Part shown: in pieces, positions 59,840 to 64,000 of the stretch
How positions within the stretch are numbered: position 1 is the first letter of the stretch
Layout: every line of letters begins with the position of its first letter
Source: Candidatus Gastranaerophilales bacterium
Lineage (GTDB): Bacteria; Cyanobacteriota; Vampirovibrionia; Gastranaerophilales; Gastranaerophilaceae
Reading direction: 5' to 3'
DNA: 64,000 bases
Assembly: GCA_017402995.1 (NCBI GenBank)
Contig: JAFQOV010000023.1
Location: 1-64,000 of the forward strand
The notes under the pieces: generated by a model
Told to the model about the DNA's origin: nothing
Seen by the model: only the letters and a program-made list of their open reading frames with translations
The model's database searches: none
Made by a program: the position numbers and the translations under genes

Positions 59840-61129
59840 TTAGTAACAATCCTCATCATACATTAGCTCAATTCCAGCTACTACAACGAAATCGCCGTTT
59901 TGTATTCCATGCTCTCTTAAATCTTCCCAAATACCCATGGAATCCATAATATTTGTAAAGCGTTTAATTTGAGCAGTGTTTCTAATATCTGTCACAGAAG
60001 CCATTCTGCGCAGTTTTCCGCCATTTATGACGTATGTATTTTTATTGATTTTTGATATTGTATATTCAGAATCATCATTGTTTGATGAGTCAAAATCTTC
60101 TTCAATATCAAGTTCAATTTTAATATCATCTATTTGATCGATTTTTATATATAAACAATCTAATAATTCTTTTAATCCTTGGTGCGTTACAGCGGAAATT
60201 ATGAAGGAATTACCCTTAAAGCCTGTTTTTTCTTTGAAATCTTTTTCAATTGAAAGAGCATGCTCGAAATCTACAATATCTGCTTTGTTTAAAACTAATA
60301 TTTGTTCGCGTTTTGATAGTTCTTCATCAAATTTTTTAAGTTCTTGATTGATTTTTGTGTAATTTTCAATTGAATCTTCTTTTGATATATCAACAACATG
60401 TAAAAGCAATTTGCATCTTTGTACATGTCGTAAAAATTCATGTCCTAAGCCAAGACCATCTGATGCACCTTCAATTAATCCTGGAATATCTGCCATTACA
60501 AAACCGTCGCCTGATGGTTTTTTTACAACACCAAGATTGGGCACCAAAGTTGTAAATGGGTAATCTGCGACTTTTGGTTTTGCAGCACTGACGGCTGAAA
60601 TCAAGCTTGATTTACCCGCATTTGGCATGCCAACAAGACCGATATCTGCCAATAATTTTAATTCGAGTTCTAATTCGCGCTCGATTGATGGTTCACCTGG
60701 TTCGCAAAATTGCGGAGCTCTTTTTTGGCTTGTTGCAAAGCGTGCGTTACCTCTTCCGCCTCTGCCACCTTTTGCTATTAAAACAACTTTTCCGTCAAAA
60801 TCTAAATCGGCAATTAGTTTATCTGTTTTTAAATCTTTTACAACAACGCCAACAGGCATTTTAATATATAAATCTTCTCCATTTTTGCCGTGGCAATTTT
60901 TATTTTTGCCATTTTCGCCACGCTCAGCTTTGTAAACAGATTTATGTGTAAAATCAAGCAGAGTTGACATATCAGAAGTGGCTATAAAATAAACATTTCC
61001 GCCGTTTCCGCCATCACCACCAGCTGGACCTCCTTTATCGACATATTTTTCTCTGCGCCAAGCTAGTGCGCCGTTTCCGCCTGCACCAGAGATAACTTTG
61101 ATTTTTGCTTTGTCGATAAAAGCTGCCAT
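59840..61129 (-). CDS. obg: Obg/CgtA GTPase
   Basis: The 429-residue GTPase (start ATG 61129, MAAFIDKAKIKV) has the glycine-rich Obg domain (1-155). The G domain has GMPNAGKSSLISA (G1), DIPGLIEGASDGLGLG (G3) and NKAD (G4). A C-terminal OCT-like domain follows. It acts in large-subunit assembly and stress control. A longer reading back to 61171 would overlap the upstream gene by 41 bases and lacks support. The upstream unknown ends one base before this start, so they are co-transcribed. Confidence 0.95.
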   Translation of the reverse strand: MAAFIDKAKIKVISGAGGNGALAWRREKYVDKGGPAGGDGGNGGNVYFIATSDMSTLLDFTHKSVYKAERGENGKNKNCHGKNGEDLYIKMPVGVVVKDLKTDKLIADLDFDGKVVLIAKGGRGGRGNARFATSQKRAPQFCEPGEPSIERELELELKLLADIGLVGMPNAGKSSLISAVSAAKPKVADYPFTTLVPNLGVVKKPSGDGFVMADIPGLIEGASDGLGLGHEFLRHVQRCKLLLHVVDISKEDSIENYTKINQELKKFDEELSKREQILVLNKADIVDFEHALSIEKDFKEKTGFKGNSFIISAVTHQGLKELLDCLYIKIDQIDDIKIELDIEEDFDSSNNDDSEYTISKINKNTYVINGGKLRRMASVTDIRNTAQIKRFTNIMDSMGIWEDLREHGIQNGDFVVVAGIELMYDEDCY

Positions 61130-61130
61130 T

Positions 61131-61676
61131 TTATGAAGCCATCCTTTCTTTGTTAAGAAGAATTTTTTCATATTTAATAAATTCGTTTTTCAAATCAATT
61201 TGCAAATTGTCTTTTTCAAAATTTGCTAAAACATCACTCTCAACAGCTTTTAAAACTCTATCTAATAAAGCAATATCGATTTCTTTTTCATAATATTTAT
61301 TTGCTAAATACATAACAACGCTATAATATTCAAGCAAATAACAAGAATTCACAATTGCAATTGTGTTTCTTAAGATTGGATTTCTTTCTTCTTCAAAAAC
61401 GATTTTTAAGAAAAGAGTTGAATATTTATCAAGCTCATCAAGTACTGTTTCAGCTTCAATATTTTGAAAAAACAAAACAAAATCAGAATATATATTCTCA
61501 TCTTTTGGCGCCATAAAACTATTTTTCAAGGTCAAATAGTCTTTAATAAAGCATGCAAAAAGATTTAAGTCGTTGCAAAACTTTTTTCTAATTTCATTTA
61601 TTTTTAACTTCTGCCCTAAGTCCAGTTCAAGCTCGAAAAATTTAAAGAGCTTCTCTGATTGTGAGATATAATCCAT
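61131..61676 (-). CDS. Hypothetical helical protein upstream of obg
   Basis: I do not recognise this 181-residue protein. It is mostly helical, rich in Leu, Lys, Glu and Phe, with no signal peptide or membrane segment. The stretch NTIAIVNSCYLLEYYSVVMYLANKYYEKE could be a long helix. It ends one base before obg starts and presumably shares its transcript. No function is assigned. Confidence 0.7.
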   Translation of the reverse strand: MDYISQSEKLFKFFELELDLGQKLKINEIRKKFCNDLNLFACFIKDYLTLKNSFMAPKDENIYSDFVLFFQNIEAETVLDELDKYSTLFLKIVFEEERNPILRNTIAIVNSCYLLEYYSVVMYLANKYYEKEIDIALLDRVLKAVESDVLANFEKDNLQIDLKNEFIKYEKILLNKERMAS

Positions 61677-61853
61677 AACAATTACATTTTAGCCGTTAAT
61701 TAAAGCATGGCAAAGTGTTTAATAAAACTTCATTTTAATGGAGGAGAATTTCTGCTTTTAGTGCATATTTGGCTTTACAATATTTTACACAGCTTTTTGT
61801 TTTTATCATTTTTTTCTGATGACTTGTTTTGTTTAATCATAAGGAAAAAGTAC

Positions 61854-63209
61854 ATGAAAATAGGCAATATTCAAAATTTTTATTTTATTTCAAATAAAAA
61901 TATAGATAAAAAATTCGACCACAAGAAAGATTATCGATCATCTTTTAAATTTCCAAAAATTAACTCAAAGTATTATCGCGCAAATTCAAATATTAGTTTT
62001 GCTGGACAAAATAATGAAAATAAAATTTTTCCAATGCCATTGATTAAAAATGATGAATTTGTTGGTTATACTTTTCCAATTAAATTAACAAAAAATAAAA
62101 TCAACAATCTAGAGATTTCAAAAGAATTTTTCAATGATTATTTGTGTGATAAAAATGGCAAATTTCAACAAAAAACATTTGCAAAATATGTTGAAGCTTT
62201 TAATTGTGAGCTAATGAAAGAATTTAAAAAAGAGGTGCAAATGCGCAATTATCTTCTTGGTATTTTGCAAGAAGAAAATGTTGATATTCAAGAATATATT
62301 GGAGAAGAGGATTTTATTTTTCTTTCTGGTGAAGAAATCGAAGAAAAGATTGTTGAACAATTAAACCAAGACAAAGACGCTTTAAGAAAAAGTGTTATAA
62401 AAAATTTGGCTAATAAAGTTGATTCAGATGAATTTGTAAAAAATGTCTTACAAAGTTTGCCAAAAGGACCCTTAAGAATAAGCATGGCAAAAGAAATGCT
62501 TAGGGTTTCAACTCCTGATAAGATAATTAAAAATTCTTTTAAAACAGCTCAAAGTAATACAACCGCTTTGTTTAAGTTGTCAAAAACAGAAGATGGTTTT
62601 GACTTTTCAAATAATGAACAAAAAGCAAAAATTTCAAAATTATCGGCTGATTTTGAAGGAAATTTTAACATAACCATTTCACTAGATGAAATGATTAAAA
62701 TGTCAAACAATTTGAAAGGCAAAACCGATTTAGATTTTATTGAATTATGTTTTACTCTGCTTCGATACTCAGAAGGTCTTTCTGGTGATTTTACAATATC
62801 AAATTATTGCAATGTTGTTAATAAGTTAACTGCTTTTGGTAATTTGGAAGATAAAGAATTTGTTGAATTTATTAAGTTTTTTGCAAAAGATAGTTATTTA
62901 GAAGAAAAAGATATTAAAAAATTTGAACTTGCGCTAAATCCACAAACAAAACAGTTTGATTTGCAATATGCGCAAAAATATAAAGAAGCATATCAAGCAA
63001 CTATTAAATGGATTGTTAGAGAATGCGAAGCACTAGAAGAAGTAATTGGTTCAAAAAACATGTGTTTAGTTGATGATTATTATTTTAATATTGCTGAATT
63101 TAATATTTTAAAAGATTACCTAGAATATTCTCACAAAACTGATAATCCAATTTCAATTGAAGATTTTCTTTCAAAAAATGGTTCAAAATATAAATTTGAA
63201 AATCAATAA
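61854..63209 (+). CDS. Hypothetical protein with a short N-terminal tag-like motif
   Basis: This 451-residue protein (start ATG 61854, behind AAGGAAAAAG) is not recognised. An upstream in-frame ATG (61707) would add a hydrophobic stretch, but no ribosome site supports it. The N terminus MKIGNIQNFYFISNKN and the later SNISFAGQ are followed by a Lys/Asn-rich linker, then a helical domain (about 90-440). It resembles in style the starts of the proteins at 31723 and 51898-53072. No catalytic motif is visible. Confidence 0.65.
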   Translation: MKIGNIQNFYFISNKNIDKKFDHKKDYRSSFKFPKINSKYYRANSNISFAGQNNENKIFPMPLIKNDEFVGYTFPIKLTKNKINNLEISKEFFNDYLCDKNGKFQQKTFAKYVEAFNCELMKEFKKEVQMRNYLLGILQEENVDIQEYIGEEDFIFLSGEEIEEKIVEQLNQDKDALRKSVIKNLANKVDSDEFVKNVLQSLPKGPLRISMAKEMLRVSTPDKIIKNSFKTAQSNTTALFKLSKTEDGFDFSNNEQKAKISKLSADFEGNFNITISLDEMIKMSNNLKGKTDLDFIELCFTLLRYSEGLSGDFTISNYCNVVNKLTAFGNLEDKEFVEFIKFFAKDSYLEEKDIKKFELALNPQTKQFDLQYAQKYKEAYQATIKWIVRECEALEEVIGSKNMCLVDDYYFNIAEFNILKDYLEYSHKTDNPISIEDFLSKNGSKYKFENQ

Positions 63210-63386
63210 TTTTAAAATTTGTTAAAAAACAAGGTAACTCTTCTTTTTTTGTTGCTTTTAAAACATGTTTAAAGTACCATTTTATTGTTATTAGATTACC
63301 TTTCCGTAAATTAGTTCCAAATGGCATTTTAGCCAGCCCAAGCCTAGGGGTCAGGATAAAAACGGAAAAAGAAAGGACAAGAAACT

Positions 63387-64000
63387 ATGGCAACAGCTAC
63401 TTTAGTAGAACTATTAGACGCAGGTGTACACTTTGGTCACCAAACTCAAAAATGGAATCCAAAAATGAAACAATATATTTTTGGAGCTAAAAATGGTATT
63501 TATATCATTGACTTAAGAAAAACTTCAGACTTATTAGACAACGCATATGAAGTTGTTCGCAAATTTGCTTCTCAAGGCAAAAATGTACTTTTTGTTGGTA
63601 CTAAAAAACAAGCAATTGACGTAATTGCTCAAGAAGCTACAAGATGTGGTTCATACTATATCAACCGTCGTTGGTTAGGTGGTATGATGACAAACTTTGA
63701 AACAATTCGTGGCAGAGTTAACAAATTAAGAGAATTAGAAGGCTTTTTGGAATCAGGCGCTGCTAATAAACTTCCTAAAAAAGAAATTGCTCAATTAAAC
63801 AGACAATTAGCTAAATTATCAAAAACATTAGGCGGTATCAAAGAAATGAAAGGTATGCCTGATATTTTAGTTGTAGTTGACCAAAAGAAAGAATTAATTG
63901 CAATTAAAGAAGCTAACAAACTCGGTATTCCTGTTGTATGTTTAGCAGATACTAACGCTGACACAGATGGTATCGATTACATTATCCCTGGTAATGATGA
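63387..64000 (+). CDS. rpsB: 30S ribosomal protein S2 (5' part, cut by window edge)
   Basis: The first 204 codons begin [20 protein letters not shown] and continue [22 protein letters not shown]. The [23 protein letters not shown] and [10 protein letters not shown] segments of S2 are present. A GAAAGGAC ribosome site precedes the ATG. The frame is open to the window end, so the C terminus is outside. S2 binds the small-subunit platform. The 177-bp leader from 63210 has no other gene. Confidence 0.95.
   Translation, partial: MATATLVELLDAGVHFGHQTQKWNPKMKQYIFGAKNGIYIIDLRKTSDLLDNAYEVVRKFASQGKNVLFVGTKKQAIDVIAQEATRCGSYYINRRWLGGMMTNFETIRGRVNKLRELEGFLESGAANKLPKKEIAQLNRQLAKLSKTLGGIKEMKGMPDILVVVDQKKELIAIKEANKLGIPVVCLADTNADTDGIDYIIPGND

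Noticed and set aside
61130-61171. Longer start of obg
   Set aside because: It would add residues not found in Obg proteins and overlap the upstream gene. ATG 61129 gives the standard MAAFIDKAK start.
61707-61853. Upstream extension of the unknown gene at 61854
   Set aside because: The added stretch is hydrophobic and starts without a ribosome site, whereas ATG 61854 follows AAGGAAAAAG.

Overview
The window is a strongly AT-rich stretch of bacterial chromosome with a Gram-negative envelope gene set. It encodes a TonB/ExbB/ExbD system, two AsmA-like proteins, a two-partner secretion pair with an outer-membrane transporter, and a type IV pilus/type II secretion operon with a secretin. A cyanobacterial-style principal sigma factor next to dnaG, a DUF4330 protein, a plant/cyanobacterial-type glutamate-cysteine ligase and the absence of any photosynthesis gene point to a non-photosynthetic relative of Cyanobacteria (Melainabacteria/Vampirovibrionia, such as gut Gastranaerophilales). 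That placement is an inference from gene content; no rRNA is present to test it. The standard bacterial code fits, and TGA is used as a stop.

Layout. 1-665: a repeat- and hairpin-rich non-coding stretch ending in a good promoter for gap. 666-5200: core metabolism (gap, gshA, rsmA-ispE) and a small unknown. 5303-10793: a large superfamily 1 helicase/nuclease and mutS2. 10861-12599: two tandem secreted paralogs of unknown role. 12766-16619: a glycan cluster (glycosyltransferase, heptose-7-P kinase, DUF4330, O-antigen ligase-like). 16621-27952: an envelope block in which two AsmA-like proteins flank two periplasmic proteins, TonB, ExbB and two ExbD. 28013-31726: DnaJ-like, VKOR-DsbA fusion, QueH, RNase PH. 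31723-33993: a predicted zinc metallopeptidase and a small sigma factor. 34384-35331: rplJ-rplL.

35388-38052 holds several copies of an approximately 80 bp palindromic repeat, a GIY-YIG nuclease gene and the left part of the most notable locus: a complete diversity-generating retroelement (DGR, 36079-39995). Its target is a 531-residue prepilin-like protein with an internal C-type-lectin-like variable region. A template repeat (TR) of 217 bp lies 1.3 kb downstream of the 217 bp variable repeat (VR). They align without gaps and differ at 20 positions, 19 of them adenines in the template. On the opposite strand lie a DGR-type reverse transcriptase and an Avd-like accessory protein. The template appears to have its own promoter and terminator, runs convergent to the reverse transcriptase and overlaps that gene's 3' end.

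40055-45990: rpoD, dnaG, a HEAT-repeat protein, queC, DUF366 and a SPOR protein. 46052-51811: a divergent two-partner secretion pair (FHA-like exoprotein, FhaC/ShlB-like transporter). 51898-53072: twin GNAT-like proteins. 53142-59728: pilus operon (PilP-like, PilQ, PilB, PilC order on the minus strand). 59840-63209: obg and two unknowns. 63387-64000: 5' part of rpsB, cut by the window edge.

How it may fit together: the pilus/secretion machinery at 53-60 kb is of the type that could process and display the DGR-diversified prepilin at 36 kb. The TonB/AsmA/TPS modules and the glycan cluster build and energise an outer membrane. These functional links are inferred from families and proximity, not shown by the sequence.
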